DNA from: Clostridia bacterium
GTDB taxonomy: Bacteria > Bacillota > Clostridia > Oscillospirales > Acutalibacteraceae
Assembly (NCBI GenBank): GCA_017415025.1
Contig: JAFQJH010000004.1
Coordinates: 186,001-250,000 of the forward strand
Reading direction: 5' to 3'
Length of the DNA stretch: 64,000 bases
In this document: positions 35,621 to 44,605 of the stretch, piece after piece
Numbering within the stretch: position 1 is the stretch's first letter
How the letters are laid out: every line of letters begins with the position of its first letter
Translations under genes and position numbers: made by a program
Notes under the pieces: generated by a model
The model's database searches: none
What the model was told of the DNA's origin: nothing
Seen by the model: only the letters and a program-made list of their open reading frames with translations

Positions 35621-36358
35621 TTATACTGCAATATTAAGAATCGTTAGTCCGAGGAGCATCTGAGCGTAAAAGTAAGTCCAGATGTTCACCTTTCTTATCG
35701 CATAGCTCTGCGAATATCTGTGCGTAAAGCGCAGAAGTGCGAGTGTAAAGTCCGAAAGGGTAAAAAGACCTGCGCCAAAAGCAAGAATGATGCCCGTAGC
35801 GAGCGCGTTTTCAACCGTGCCGTTCATTATAAATCTTATGCTCAGCCACAAGGCCTTGACAAGCATAATCATTATAACGTTCATATAAACCGTACAGGGC
35901 AGGAATGCTTTTCCGTATTCTGCCTTATGCGTATACAGTCTGAATTGGCTGAAGCAGATGCCCACTATCATCAGCAACGCTTCCGTAAAATCAAGGAACG
36001 GTGCATCGGGAAAATATGTCCTTTGTACATTCAGAAATGCCGCTATGTAGCAGATGTGTCCGCACATAAAGGTCATCACACCTGCGATAAACCAATTTTC
36101 CGTCACCTTATAGTGAAGCAGGAAATCTCCCACCCACGAAAAAGCAAGACCGATAAGAATAAAAAATGTATAATTTGAAAAATTACCTGCTGTGATCATT
36201 GCAAGCAAAGCGTTGAGGATAAAAATCGTCGAGCACGTCATTTTCATCGTCAACGATTTTTTGCTGGGTTTCGGTATTTCGACCTTTAAAAATATAAAGG
36301 TTGTCACTGCCTGTAAAATAAATAAAACTGCAAAACCAATAATATTCGGTACTGACAT
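35621..36358 (-). CDS. YhhN/lysoplasmalogenase-family membrane protein
   Basis: 245 aa from ATG 36358 (AAAGGGG upstream). About eight membrane helices. The family pattern is visible: SWVGDFLLHYK with the conserved Asp, FIAGVMTFMCGHICYIAAF, and ALATGIILAFGAGLFTLSDFTLAL with a second conserved Asp. Characterised members cleave the vinyl-ether bond of lysoplasmalogens, a lipid class found in anaerobic Clostridia. It lies 12 bases before the dUTPase start. Confidence 0.75.
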   Translation of the reverse strand: MSVPNIIGFAVLFILQAVTTFIFLKVEIPKPSKKSLTMKMTCSTIFILNALLAMITAGNFSNYTFFILIGLAFSWVGDFLLHYKVTENWFIAGVMTFMCGHICYIAAFLNVQRTYFPDAPFLDFTEALLMIVGICFSQFRLYTHKAEYGKAFLPCTVYMNVIMIMLVKALWLSIRFIMNGTVENALATGIILAFGAGLFTLSDFTLALLRFTHRYSQSYAIRKVNIWTYFYAQMLLGLTILNIAV

Positions 36359-36379
36359 TATCAAAACCCCTTTACAAAT

Positions 36380-37996
36380 TTATTTTTCTTCTTTGATAAC
36401 AAATTTGCCTTTGTGAGGAACATCTATGACGTGGTGTGCTTGCTCAAAGGCAATTGTACCAAGTTTTTGAACAGGTGCAAACGGAGGGAAGAACACGTCA
36501 ACATCCTTTTTAAGGTGTTCCGCAAGTGCCGTTATCGGTGGTTTACTCGACGGGTAGAAGGTTACTTCATCCTCGTCGTCAAAAGTGAATTTGATTATTC
36601 GCTGACATACAGCCTGAAGCGGTCGCATATGAACTGTCAGCTCGTTCTGTGATGTCCACGCCGCCGTTGAGTTTGCCGTAAAGGGCATACCTGCAAGTTT
36701 AATCGGGCTCTTGCGCGCCTTACCGTCCATACCGCAGACGATTGTGTTGTGCTCGTCGCCCTCATCCCAGGTCATTGTGCAGGTATCCTTTTGGAAATTA
36801 AAAACAACATTCGTGATTCCGCCGGCTCTGTCACCCGACATATAAACAATCGGAATCGGGAGCATACTGACGGGAAAGCCTGCCGTTGAAAGGACAAGAT
36901 TCTTCTGGAATTTCATCATCTTACCGCTGAGCCAATCCTCGAGGGTGCTTCTCTGCATCTCGGGAAGGTCCTCGTCAAGCGGTGCAAGTGCAGGCTTTTC
37001 TTCGGAAGCTTCCTCTCCGTCAATTTCAATAAGACATTTCGGGAAATGCCTCCAGATACAGTCGCGTGTTTTCTGCTCGTCAATCTCACTTGCCGTCAGA
37101 ATAAAGCACGCATCGTAATCCTTCGCAACGATGCCGAACTGCGAGAACATTCCGTCCGCGCGGTAGCCGTTCGTGCCTGCACAGCGCCAGAAGCAATAGC
37201 CGTAGCCCGACTGCGAATCGGGTGTTTTGTTGACGGAATCGTTGAGAGCCTGTACCTTCTGTGATTTATGTACCCAATCGGCGGGAATAACCTGCCTGCC
37301 GTTGAACATACCCTTCTGCTGATAGCAGAGCGTGAATTTCGCAACGTCCTCCGTCTTGAGGAAAAGTCCCCAGCCGCCTGCCTCAATGCCGTCGATATCG
37401 TGCTCCCAGAAAGGAACATCAATGCCGAGCGGCTCAAAAAGGCGCGGTGTGAGATACTCAATAACGCTCATTCCAGTAACACGGGTGAGCATTGCGCAGA
37501 GCATATACTGATTTTCGCTGATATATTCCCAATGTCCGTCACCGGGAGTAAAGCTCCACGGCGCATCGAAGAAATCTTTTATCCAATGGTTTTTGCCCTT
37601 ATCCGTAAAGACACTCACGCCCTTGCCCGACTGCATTGAAAGAAGATGATGCACGGAAAGCATCTCAAGATTTGCATCAGGCTCATCCTTGCGGAATTCA
37701 GGAAAAACGTCAATAAGTCTTGTGTCCGTTGTTATAAGACCTTCACTGACCGCAAAGCCGACCGCCGCAGAGGTAAAGGACTTGCTGACGGAATACATCG
37801 CGTGCGGAATATCGGGTGCATAAGGGTCTGCCCAGCTTTCAAAGGCAACCTTGCCGTGGCGCAGAATCATTATGCTGTGTACTTCAATATTACTTTCTTT
37901 AAAATCCTTGATAAGCTCGGCGACCTCGCGCGAAGAAACGCCGACCTGTTCGGGATAGTCAGCCCTTTCGAGGCTGATTTTTTTGTTTTCATTCAA
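36380..37996 (-). CDS. Beta-lactamase-fold serine hydrolase
   Basis: 538 aa from TTG 37996 (GAGG 8 bases upstream; an in-frame GTG at 38005 is inside that site). The class C beta-lactamase/DD-peptidase-like domain has the SxxK nucleophile in MYSVSKSFTSAAVG (about residue 70) and a YxN-like region near ISENQYML. After about residue 340 comes an extra ~200-residue beta-rich domain. No signal peptide, so probably a cytoplasmic esterase or peptidase rather than a resistance enzyme. Confidence 0.82.
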   Translation of the reverse strand: MNENKKISLERADYPEQVGVSSREVAELIKDFKESNIEVHSIMILRHGKVAFESWADPYAPDIPHAMYSVSKSFTSAAVGFAVSEGLITTDTRLIDVFPEFRKDEPDANLEMLSVHHLLSMQSGKGVSVFTDKGKNHWIKDFFDAPWSFTPGDGHWEYISENQYMLCAMLTRVTGMSVIEYLTPRLFEPLGIDVPFWEHDIDGIEAGGWGLFLKTEDVAKFTLCYQQKGMFNGRQVIPADWVHKSQKVQALNDSVNKTPDSQSGYGYCFWRCAGTNGYRADGMFSQFGIVAKDYDACFILTASEIDEQKTRDCIWRHFPKCLIEIDGEEASEEKPALAPLDEDLPEMQRSTLEDWLSGKMMKFQKNLVLSTAGFPVSMLPIPIVYMSGDRAGGITNVVFNFQKDTCTMTWDEGDEHNTIVCGMDGKARKSPIKLAGMPFTANSTAAWTSQNELTVHMRPLQAVCQRIIKFTFDDEDEVTFYPSSKPPITALAEHLKKDVDVFFPPFAPVQKLGTIAFEQAHHVIDVPHKGKFVIKEEK

Positions 37997-38022
37997 ACCT
38001 ATCACCTCAAAATATATTGTTT

Positions 38023-39246
38023 TTACTGTGCTTTTTTCGTCTTATCTCTTCTTTTGAAAAGGAGAATCTGTGACACGACAAATGCCGCGCCAACGAGCAC
38101 AACTGCCACAAGTCTGCCGACTGTGAAATCGAATTTAAGTGTTACCGCCTTTTTTTCACCAAGGGTAAGATTGTCAAAAGACAACTGCAGAGCGTGGCGG
38201 GCGTTCTGCAATTCGGAAAGCGAGCCTGAATTCTCAATAAGCGCCTGCGCATTCGTCAGCGCAGATGCAAATGCGTTTTCGGTATCTGTCGTATACACCT
38301 GCAGGTCGGTTGACTTATATAAATCAACAAAATAAGAAAGCTGTTTTTTCTCACTTTCAATTCTTTCGAGATATTCATTGAGCTGCTCGGGATAATCGGT
38401 TTCAATCACGGTGTAGCCGAGAGTTATAAGGTCATCCCATCCGCGCTCCGAGTCAGGTCGCTTGCCGCTTCTGCCGCCGACCATAGAGACCATTGCTCTG
38501 CCCTCTTCATCAAAACGGGACATAAGGAATTCATCGTAAAGCACGCCGTTGCCGTTTGTACTGCCAAGCTCAACGGTATTCATACCGTTTGCAAGACTCT
38601 TCTTAACAGCAGAGGTTGCAAGAAAAATAATATTACCCTGATAATTTCCGAAAGCCGTGACAGCCTTTGTGTCCTTTACGGTCTCAGAAATATTCTTCAT
38701 TGAATCCGTGTTAAAACGAAAAATAACCTTATCCGTTGCACCGAGTTCTGTTACGTTCTTATACACCGCGTCAAAATCCTCGCAGGTAAGATTGAGGATA
38801 AGCGCCGTATCCCCTGCCGCCTGAATTGCACTTTCAAGGCTTGCAACCTTACATTCGGTGACCTTTTTATCCTCACCGCCGTTTTCTGCACGCAGATAAA
38901 GCGAGGTCAGCTCGTCAAGTGTCATATCAGCGACGTTTTTTGAAACCGTTTTGCCCGTTTCGTCCGCAACCATTCTGTCAGTTGTTTCGTCGGCCATAAG
39001 AACAGTCTTGCCGTCCTTCGTCACGCGTACGTCAACGCTGACCGCGCCGTACTGCGCGCCTGCCCGAACCGCCTCTGCCGAATTTTCGGGAAAGGAATGC
39101 CAATCGCCTCTGTGTGAAATGCAGATGACGTCACCCCTCTGCGAAAAACCTTTAACATCGGTCGCGGCAACACTTGTTGCGAAAATGTTGAATATCAGAA
39201 ACAAAGCCATCATTACTGATGCTGATTTTAGTATTTTATGAGTCAT
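38023..39246 (-). CDS. Exported GDPD-like protein lacking key catalytic residues
   Basis: 407 aa. Signal peptide (KILKSASVMMALFLIFNIFATSVAA), then a glycerophosphodiester phosphodiesterase barrel starting ISHRGDWHSFPENS (first catalytic His present). Two canonical residues appear replaced: the Glu of the E-x-D metal pair is Ser (VSVDVRVTKDG) and the second catalytic His of the HD motif is Ala (LMADETTD). A C-terminal membrane helix (GRLVAVVLVGAAFVVSQILLF) and basic tail anchor it outside. It may be a non-catalytic binding protein. Confidence 0.75.
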   Translation of the reverse strand: MTHKILKSASVMMALFLIFNIFATSVAATDVKGFSQRGDVICISHRGDWHSFPENSAEAVRAGAQYGAVSVDVRVTKDGKTVLMADETTDRMVADETGKTVSKNVADMTLDELTSLYLRAENGGEDKKVTECKVASLESAIQAAGDTALILNLTCEDFDAVYKNVTELGATDKVIFRFNTDSMKNISETVKDTKAVTAFGNYQGNIIFLATSAVKKSLANGMNTVELGSTNGNGVLYDEFLMSRFDEEGRAMVSMVGGRSGKRPDSERGWDDLITLGYTVIETDYPEQLNEYLERIESEKKQLSYFVDLYKSTDLQVYTTDTENAFASALTNAQALIENSGSLSELQNARHALQLSFDNLTLGEKKAVTLKFDFTVGRLVAVVLVGAAFVVSQILLFKRRDKTKKAQ

Positions 39247-39325
39247 TTTGCGCTCCTATGCCATATTTTTCTATTATTATAGCACAAATTTGTCAAAAAA
39301 TAAAGAGAAAAATTTTATAAAATTT

Positions 39326-39343
39326 AGCAAACAAATGTTTGCT
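39326..39343. promoter_or_regulatory. LexA operator upstream of lexA
   Basis: Perfect palindrome AGCAAAC-AAAT-GTTTGCT overlapping the -35 of lexA. Position and symmetry suggest autorepression by LexA; the half site differs from the Bacillus GAAC/GTTC type. Confidence 0.6.
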
Positions 39344-39367
39344 TTTTCTGAAAAGATGTGTTATAAT
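39339..39367 (+). promoter_or_regulatory. Promoter of lexA
   Basis: TTGCTT (39339-39344), 17-base spacer, TATAAT (39362-39367). Confidence 0.75.
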
Positions 39368-39400
39368 GGTTGCAAGAATAAAACCGAAAGGGGTTTTTTG

Positions 39401-39991
39401 ATGCAGATTAACGAAACTCAGCGAAAGATATATGAATTTCTCGTAGAAAGAAGTACGGACGGTGTTCCGCCCTCCGTGCGTGAAATCGGCGCGGCGGTCG
39501 GCTTGCGCTCGACCTCTTCCGTTCAGTCAAACCTTGACGCGCTTGAGGCGGCAGGCTATATTCAGCGCGACCCGATGCTCAAGCGTTCAATCCGAATCGT
39601 CGGCCAGGAGGCAGAAAACGTTACCCAGGTTCCGATTCTCGGTACGGTTGCCGCAGGTGCACCGATACTTGCAGTGGAGCATATCGAGGGCTACTTCCCA
39701 TATACGGGCACGGTATCAAGAGACAAGCCTCTTTTCGCACTTCACGTCAAGGGCGAAAGTATGATTCAGGCAGGCATCCTTGACGGTGACCTTGTAATTG
39801 CAGAAAAAACACCCTTTGCACGTAACGGCGAAATGGTAATTGCTCTTGTTGACGATGAGGCAACGTGCAAAACCTTCTATAAGGAAAACGGTCATTTCCG
39901 TCTTCAGCCCGAGAACGACACCTATGAGCCGATTATCGTTGACGATTGTTCAATCCTCGGTAAGGTCGTTGCAGTTATGAGATATTATTAA
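39401..39991 (+). CDS. lexA: SOS repressor LexA
   Basis: 196 aa from ATG 39401. The N-terminal winged helix (TQRKIYEFLVE...PPSVREIGAAVGLRS) binds DNA. The C-terminal S24 peptidase has the self-cleavage site Ala85-Gly86 in VAAGAPIL, Ser120 in KGESMIQAG and Lys157 in DEATCKTFY. RecA-stimulated self-cleavage derepresses SOS genes. It carries its own operator at 39326-39343. Confidence 0.94.
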   Translation: MQINETQRKIYEFLVERSTDGVPPSVREIGAAVGLRSTSSVQSNLDALEAAGYIQRDPMLKRSIRIVGQEAENVTQVPILGTVAAGAPILAVEHIEGYFPYTGTVSRDKPLFALHVKGESMIQAGILDGDLVIAEKTPFARNGEMVIALVDDEATCKTFYKENGHFRLQPENDTYEPIIVDDCSILGKVVAVMRYY

Positions 39992-40002
39992 GTTAATAGC
40001 AT

Positions 40003-40040
40003 AAAAAAGCAAATCTCCGTCTTGGAGATTTGCTTTTTTG
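40003..40040. terminator. Bidirectional terminator after lexA
   Basis: 16-bp stem AAAAAAGCAAATCTCC / GGAGATTTGCTTTTTT between convergent genes. Confidence 0.92.
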
Positions 40041-40055
40041 TTGGTAATAAAGGAA

Positions 40056-41378
40056 CTATTCGGTCTCGCTCTCCGATGTTATTGAAAAGACATTTAATAT
40101 CTGCATCGGATAGGACTCGGCTACCATACCGTCAAATTCAATTTTCAAATAATCGCCGACGGCATAATCGGGACAGCCCTCAATATCAGTTTTAACAACC
40201 ACCTTGTCAGAAGACATAAAACGCTGATTGCCGTTATCTGTCACCATAACAAGGCAGCTATCTTTATACTTTTCGATAACAACACCTTCAAAACACGCTT
40301 GTTCTGAGATGTATTTCTTCGGTATGGTTTCGATGGGCCAATCATATCCCATAGCATTGTATTCTTCATAAAGAAAGAAGTAATAACTATGCTCCTTGTC
40401 AGCCTTAAAGCTTATGATTTCTTCTTCCGTTAAGAGTAACGATATAACGCTCGAGCCCCATTTGTCCGTTTCTATTTCAAGCTCCTCTGTATATCCCCAC
40501 TCATAAAAATTATCCTTAATTTCTTTATATTCTGTATCTGTAATTGTAAAAAAATCTTTACCAACTCGGATAACAACTCGGAATAGTTCATTATTATTAT
40601 ATTGTTCAAGCGCGGCTTTCAAAACAGCTGAAATTACATAGTCACCATTTACAGGCATACCATAGTCACCCGCCGTGTCTAACCCTTCCATAGACGAAAT
40701 AATAAGCGGCTTGGGCAAGTTCTGCTTGCCTGCGCCGTCGCTTTCATCAAACAAGAAGAAGAAATATCCGTGCTCATCATCAGCCTTGAATTTTCTCAAC
40801 GCATCCTCCTTGACAAGCATCGTCAATACTGCGCGGTTCCAGTTATCATCTGTTATTTCGAGTGCGGAGCTGTAACCCCAATCATAAAACATATCCGCTA
40901 TTTTCTGAAGCTCCTTGCCCTGCACCATTTTGCCGTCCTCATACACACGGACGATAACCCTGTAAATCACCTTATCTTCATACTCTTCCAACGCGGCATT
41001 CAGCGGAATAGAATAGTGGTGTGTTCCGTCCTTGGGCAAAGCATAGCACGCGGATGCCGATGCTTTTTCGTAGGAGGAAATCAGCGTCACGCCTCCCCTG
41101 TTCTCCGTCGTTCCCATCGGCTGATATACATTATTTTCGTTTACTGACGGTTCCTCTCCAGGGCCGTAGTTATCCTTAATTCCGGGATAGATTGCATCCT
41201 CCGTCTGTTGCACTTCAGGTGTAAAGATTCCGCTCTGCCACAATCCGACACCGACAAGCACCGCCAGACACACGCACGAAAGTGATGTCACAATACTTTT
41301 CCTTGTCCGCCTCTGCTTTTGCACAATTTCATCTCTGCGGCGGAAAACGTCATCCGCCATTTCATTATAATTCTTCAT
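40056..41378 (-). CDS. Membrane protein of a sigma-factor operon with two internal repeats
   Basis: 440 aa from ATG 41378 (AAGGAGG 9 bases upstream). A cytoplasmic N-terminal segment (MKNYNEMADDVFRRRDEIVQ) and one membrane helix (SIVTSLSCVCLAVLVGVGLW) precede a large extracytoplasmic part with two copies of a ~100-residue unit: (Y/L)FRVVIRV...FYEWGYTEELEIETDKWGSS...LLLTEEEI and its partner YRVIVRVYEDGK...FYDWGYSSALEITDDNWN. The last ~75 residues are OB-like (DUF3221-like). It overlaps the ECF sigma gene by 14 bases and is probably its anti-sigma or sensor; no proven family. Confidence 0.65.
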   Translation of the reverse strand: MKNYNEMADDVFRRRDEIVQKQRRTRKSIVTSLSCVCLAVLVGVGLWQSGIFTPEVQQTEDAIYPGIKDNYGPGEEPSVNENNVYQPMGTTENRGGVTLISSYEKASASACYALPKDGTHHYSIPLNAALEEYEDKVIYRVIVRVYEDGKMVQGKELQKIADMFYDWGYSSALEITDDNWNRAVLTMLVKEDALRKFKADDEHGYFFFLFDESDGAGKQNLPKPLIISSMEGLDTAGDYGMPVNGDYVISAVLKAALEQYNNNELFRVVIRVGKDFFTITDTEYKEIKDNFYEWGYTEELEIETDKWGSSVISLLLTEEEIISFKADKEHSYYFFLYEEYNAMGYDWPIETIPKKYISEQACFEGVVIEKYKDSCLVMVTDNGNQRFMSSDKVVVKTDIEGCPDYAVGDYLKIEFDGMVAESYPMQILNVFSITSESETE

Positions 41379-41922
41379 AAATAAAATCCTCCTTCTCGAG
41401 TTCTTCCCCGAGAGCCTTTCTTGCCCTCGAAACAAGAGCTTCAATGCTGTGGACTTTTTTCTTCATCACTGCGGCAGTTTCCTTGTTGCTGAAATCCTCA
41501 AAATAGGTCAGCCACAGCACCTGCCTGTATTCGGGCTTTAATCTGCACATTGCGCGGTGCACCGTTATTCTGCGCTCCTCCCGAAAAAAATCCTCCTCGA
41601 AAGACCTTTCATCATCCGTCATTTCGCTAATTTCATCAATCGGAATTTCCTTTCGCTTTGAACGCTTTTTAAGATAATCAAGCGCAACGTTCCTGCCGAT
41701 TGCATAAAGCCACGTTTTGAATGCCGATTTACCTGAAAACTTCGGTTTTCGGGTCACGAGTTTAACAAAGGTGTCCTCGGCAAGCTCTTCGGCAGTATGT
41801 AAATCACTCACAAAGCCGTGCAGATAAAAAATCAGCCCGTCCTTATAATCGCGTATAACTTCAACAAATCCGCTCTCGTCACCTTCCAGAAAACGGCGGT
41901 AGCTACCTGCACCGTTATCCAT
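41365..41922 (-). CDS. ECF-type RNA polymerase sigma-70 factor
   Basis: 185 aa from ATG 41922 (AAAGGAG 7 bases upstream; the ATG at 41928 is too close to it). Region 2 is FVSDLHTAEELAEDTFVKLVTRKP...KSAFKTWLYAIGRNVALDYLKK; region 4 contains LKPEYRQVLWLTYFEDFSNKETAAVM and a helix-turn-helix VHSIEALVSRARKALG. It directs transcription in response to an envelope or other signal relayed by the downstream membrane protein. Confidence 0.9.
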   Translation of the reverse strand: MDNGAGSYRRFLEGDESGFVEVIRDYKDGLIFYLHGFVSDLHTAEELAEDTFVKLVTRKPKFSGKSAFKTWLYAIGRNVALDYLKKRSKRKEIPIDEISEMTDDERSFEEDFFREERRITVHRAMCRLKPEYRQVLWLTYFEDFSNKETAAVMKKKVHSIEALVSRARKALGEELEKEDFIYEEL

Positions 41923-42003
41923 CGGCATTCTCCTTTCCGAAAGAATTATCCTTTCACTTATTAGACTGACTAAAAAAGCAAAACCTCACATTAAAAATAA
42001 AAA

Positions 42004-42032
42004 AGCTGAAAAAACTTAGTTTTCAGCTCCTT
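42004..42032 (-). terminator. Terminator of the small membrane protein gene
   Basis: On the minus strand a 9-bp stem AGCTGAAAA / TTTTCAGCT is followed by TTTTTTATTTTT. Confidence 0.8.
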
Positions 42033-42044
42033 GCAACTATTAAA

Positions 42045-42386
42045 TTAAACAGAAAGTATTCTCGCAACCCAGAGAGAGAAGAAGATATAAAAAACGGCAA
42101 CTAAAATATAGATGTAATAAAGAATAGATTTAAGTATGTACTGCTTTTTTGCTTCCTTGTTTTCCGCAAGAGCAAAGCGCTCCGTGCTGACCTTCTGTGC
42201 CGCAACAATTATAGTGAAAAGAAGTGCAACGGTAAAAGCCACCGTACCCCAGAACGGAAGCTGAACGCCGCCTGTTCGAAGGAAGTAGCCGACAATCGCA
42301 ATAACGACCGACACACCGAGCCAGATAAATTTTTCAACAGGCTTCGGCATTTTTTCAGTTGTCTGTGTTTTTTCATTCTTGCTCAT
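42045..42386 (-). CDS. Small membrane protein, unknown function
   Basis: 113 aa. A polar N-terminus (SKNEKTQTTEKMPKPVEK) is followed by three membrane helices (FIWLGVSVVIAIVGYFL, GTVAFTVALLFTIIVAA, ILYYIYILVAVFYIFFSLW) with a charged loop (KVSTERFALAENKEAKKQY) between the last two. No family recognised. It is a single-gene unit upstream of the sigma operon. Confidence 0.6.
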   Translation of the reverse strand: MSKNEKTQTTEKMPKPVEKFIWLGVSVVIAIVGYFLRTGGVQLPFWGTVAFTVALLFTIIVAAQKVSTERFALAENKEAKKQYILKSILYYIYILVAVFYIFFSLWVARILSV

Positions 42387-42452
42387 CGCAAATACCCCTA
42401 ATATATATTAAAGTTATAATAACACAACGCTGTACCATTTTCAAGAATAATA

Positions 42453-42481
42453 TTGAAAATGTTTTTTCTGTATGATAAAAT
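42453..42481 (+). promoter_or_regulatory. Promoter of the aldo/keto reductase-MIF operon
   Basis: TTGAAA (42453-42458), 17-base spacer, TAAAAT (42476-42481). Confidence 0.65.
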
Positions 42482-42518
42482 TAACAAGATATGTTTTTAC
42501 AATAAAGGAGGCAGTCCT

Positions 42519-43640
42519 ATGCAGAACAGAAAATTTGAAAATCTCGGAGTTGAGGCATCCGTTCTCGGCTTCGGTTGTATGCGTTTCCCCACAGTTGACG
42601 GCAAGATTGATGAGGCAGAATCCGAGCGTATGCTCGACCGTGCTATGCAGGCAGGCGTTACATATTACGATACCGCTTATCCCTATCACGACGGAGAAAG
42701 CGAGCCTTTTGTAGGCAAGGCACTCAAAAAATATGACAGGTCGTCATATCTGCTTGCAACAAAGCTTCCTATATGGAAATTGGAATCCATTGAGGACGTT
42801 GAAAAAATCTTTAATGACCAGCTTGCAAGACTCGGCGTTGATTACGTTGACTTCTATCTTCTTCACGCAGTTGATATGGAAAAATGGAAGACCATTCTCA
42901 AGCTCGGCATCCTCGACTACTGCGACAACCTCAAAAAAGAGGGCAAAATTCGTTATTTCGGCTTCTCCTTCCACGATGAATACGAGGCTTTTGAGGAGAT
43001 TCTTTCTTACAGAAAATGGGATTTTGTTCAGCTTCAGCTCAATTATATCGACATCCGTGAGCAGGCAGGTCTCAGGGGCGTTGAGCTTTGCAACAAGCTC
43101 GGTGTGCCGATTATCGTAATGGAGCCTGTCAAGGGCGGTACGCTCGCAAAGCTTCCCGACGAGGTCGAAGCAAAATTCAAGGAAGCTGACCCCGATGCAT
43201 CCACATCCTCCTGGGCTATGCGCTGGTGCGGTACTCTGCCCGGAGTAAAGGTAATCCTCAGCGGAATGAGCACAATGGAGCAGGTTGAAGATAACCTTAA
43301 AACCTTCGGTAATTTCAAGGAGCTTGACGAAAAGGAGAAGGCTCTTGTTCAGGACGTTGCCGATACTCTTAACAGCCGTATGAGAAACGGTTGCACGGAC
43401 TGCCGCTACTGTATGCCCTGCCCTGCAGGTGTTAATATTCCCGCAAACTTTGACCGTTGGAACAAGTACGCAGTTTACGGAAACACAGAAAACGCAAAAG
43501 AGCGTTGGGCAAGCTTCAAGGATGAAGAAAAAGCTCACAACTGCATTGAATGCGGAGTGTGCGAGACAAAATGTCCGCAAAAAATCAACATCCGTGCAGA
43601 TCTCAAGACTTTACAGAAAGAGATGGACAGCCTGAAATGA
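42519..43640 (+). CDS. Aldo/keto reductase with C-terminal 4Fe-4S clusters
   Basis: 373 aa from ATG 42519 (AAAGGAGG). The TIM-barrel reductase part has LGFGCMRFP, the catalytic Asp/Tyr region YYDTAYPYHDGESE, TKLPIW with Lys, and YLLHAVD; the C-terminal region carries two ferredoxin-like Cys sets, CTDCRYCMPCPAGVNIP and CIECGVCETKCPQKI. Such AKRs are frequent in anaerobes and may take electrons from ferredoxin rather than only NAD(P)H. The substrate is unknown. The next gene starts within its stop codon (ATGA). Confidence 0.87.
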   Translation: MQNRKFENLGVEASVLGFGCMRFPTVDGKIDEAESERMLDRAMQAGVTYYDTAYPYHDGESEPFVGKALKKYDRSSYLLATKLPIWKLESIEDVEKIFNDQLARLGVDYVDFYLLHAVDMEKWKTILKLGILDYCDNLKKEGKIRYFGFSFHDEYEAFEEILSYRKWDFVQLQLNYIDIREQAGLRGVELCNKLGVPIIVMEPVKGGTLAKLPDEVEAKFKEADPDASTSSWAMRWCGTLPGVKVILSGMSTMEQVEDNLKTFGNFKELDEKEKALVQDVADTLNSRMRNGCTDCRYCMPCPAGVNIPANFDRWNKYAVYGNTENAKERWASFKDEEKAHNCIECGVCETKCPQKINIRADLKTLQKEMDSLK

Positions 43641-44173
43641 AAAGAGACTCAAAAACCGTAAAAATTGCCCTTGGCGCAATGCTGACAGCCCTCAGCATTG
43701 TTTTGCCGCAGATTTTTCACCTGACAGGTATTCCACAGGTAGGTGCGGTTTTTCTGCCGATGCACATTCCCGTGCTTCTCGCGGGCTTTATGCTCGGTCC
43801 CGTATATGCCCCGATTATCGGTGCGTTTGCACCCGTTATCAGCCACCTGCTGACTAATATGCCCGTCGCCGCACGACTGCCGTTTATGATAGTTGAGCTT
43901 CTGTTTTACGGACTTGCGAGCGGTCTTTTCTACCACGTTTTCAGGTTGAAGGAAAAACGCTTCGGTGCTGTTGTTACCCTTGCACTTTCGATGCTTGTCG
44001 GCAGACTTGCTTATGCACTGTCTCTCGTTATCGCCGCCGAATTTTTCGGTATTGAAGGCGGATATATGGCAGCCGTATCGGCAACGGTTACGGGTATTTA
44101 CGGCATCGTGCTTCAGTTCATTACCATTCCCCCGATAGTTTTCGCCTGTAAAAAGGGTGGTTTTATAAAATGA
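43637..44173 (+). CDS. ECF-transporter substrate-binding (S) component
   Basis: 178 aa, about six membrane helices. N-terminus KTVKIALGAMLTALSIVLPQ carries the AxxxA-like interaction motif of helix 1 used to dock to the EcfT subunit. The pattern FLPMHIPVLLAGFMLGPVYAPIIGAFAPVISHLL is typical of vitamin S components. Substrate not readable. The energising EcfA/A'/T genes are not in the window, as usual for group II systems. Overlaps both neighbours by 4 bases. Confidence 0.8.
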   Translation: MKRDSKTVKIALGAMLTALSIVLPQIFHLTGIPQVGAVFLPMHIPVLLAGFMLGPVYAPIIGAFAPVISHLLTNMPVAARLPFMIVELLFYGLASGLFYHVFRLKEKRFGAVVTLALSMLVGRLAYALSLVIAAEFFGIEGGYMAAVSATVTGIYGIVLQFITIPPIVFACKKGGFIK

Positions 44174-44595
44174 CAGACATTGAAAAAGCGAAGGCTTTAT
44201 TAAAAGAAAAAAACGCAACCCTCGTTGCGGTGAGTAACAGCGAAATTTATTTTTCACACGACCGCGGAGTTTCGCCCATCCTCAATCTTATTGACACAAA
44301 TCCGCATTTTTTCCGCGGTGCATCGGTAGCCGATAAGGTTATCGGCAAGGCGGCGGCAATGCTTCTTGCAAAATACGGTGTCAGTGAAATTCACGCCGTA
44401 TTGGTTAGTGAAAAAGCAATCGGTTATCTTAAAAGCAAGGATATTAAGATAACCTTTGACACGGCAGTTGACCACATAATAAACCGCGACAAAACCGATA
44501 TGTGTCCGATGGAAAAATGCGTTCTTAATACCGACAACGAAGACGAGGCTGAGGCACTTATCCGCGCAACAAGAGAAAAACTTTTGAAGAAATGA
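44170..44595 (+). CDS. DUF1893 domain protein
   Basis: 141 aa. Matches the DUF1893 pattern: DRGVSPILNLIDTNPHFFRGASVADKVIGKAAAMLL, then IHAVLVSEKAIGYL, and NRDKTDMCPMEKCVL with conserved Cys-Pro-Met-Glu. The fold is cytidine-deaminase-like in solved members; the reaction is unknown. Starts inside the stop of the S component gene (ATGA), so the pair is translationally coupled and may share a vitamin or base substrate (inference). Confidence 0.82.
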   Translation: MTDIEKAKALLKEKNATLVAVSNSEIYFSHDRGVSPILNLIDTNPHFFRGASVADKVIGKAAAMLLAKYGVSEIHAVLVSEKAIGYLKSKDIKITFDTAVDHIINRDKTDMCPMEKCVLNTDNEDEAEALIRATREKLLKK

Positions 44596-44605
44596 GGAAA
44601 ATATT

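Noticed and set aside
42744..43580. Long minus-strand frame opposite the aldo/keto reductase
   Set aside because: Shadow of a well-supported gene; no ribosome site and no domain.
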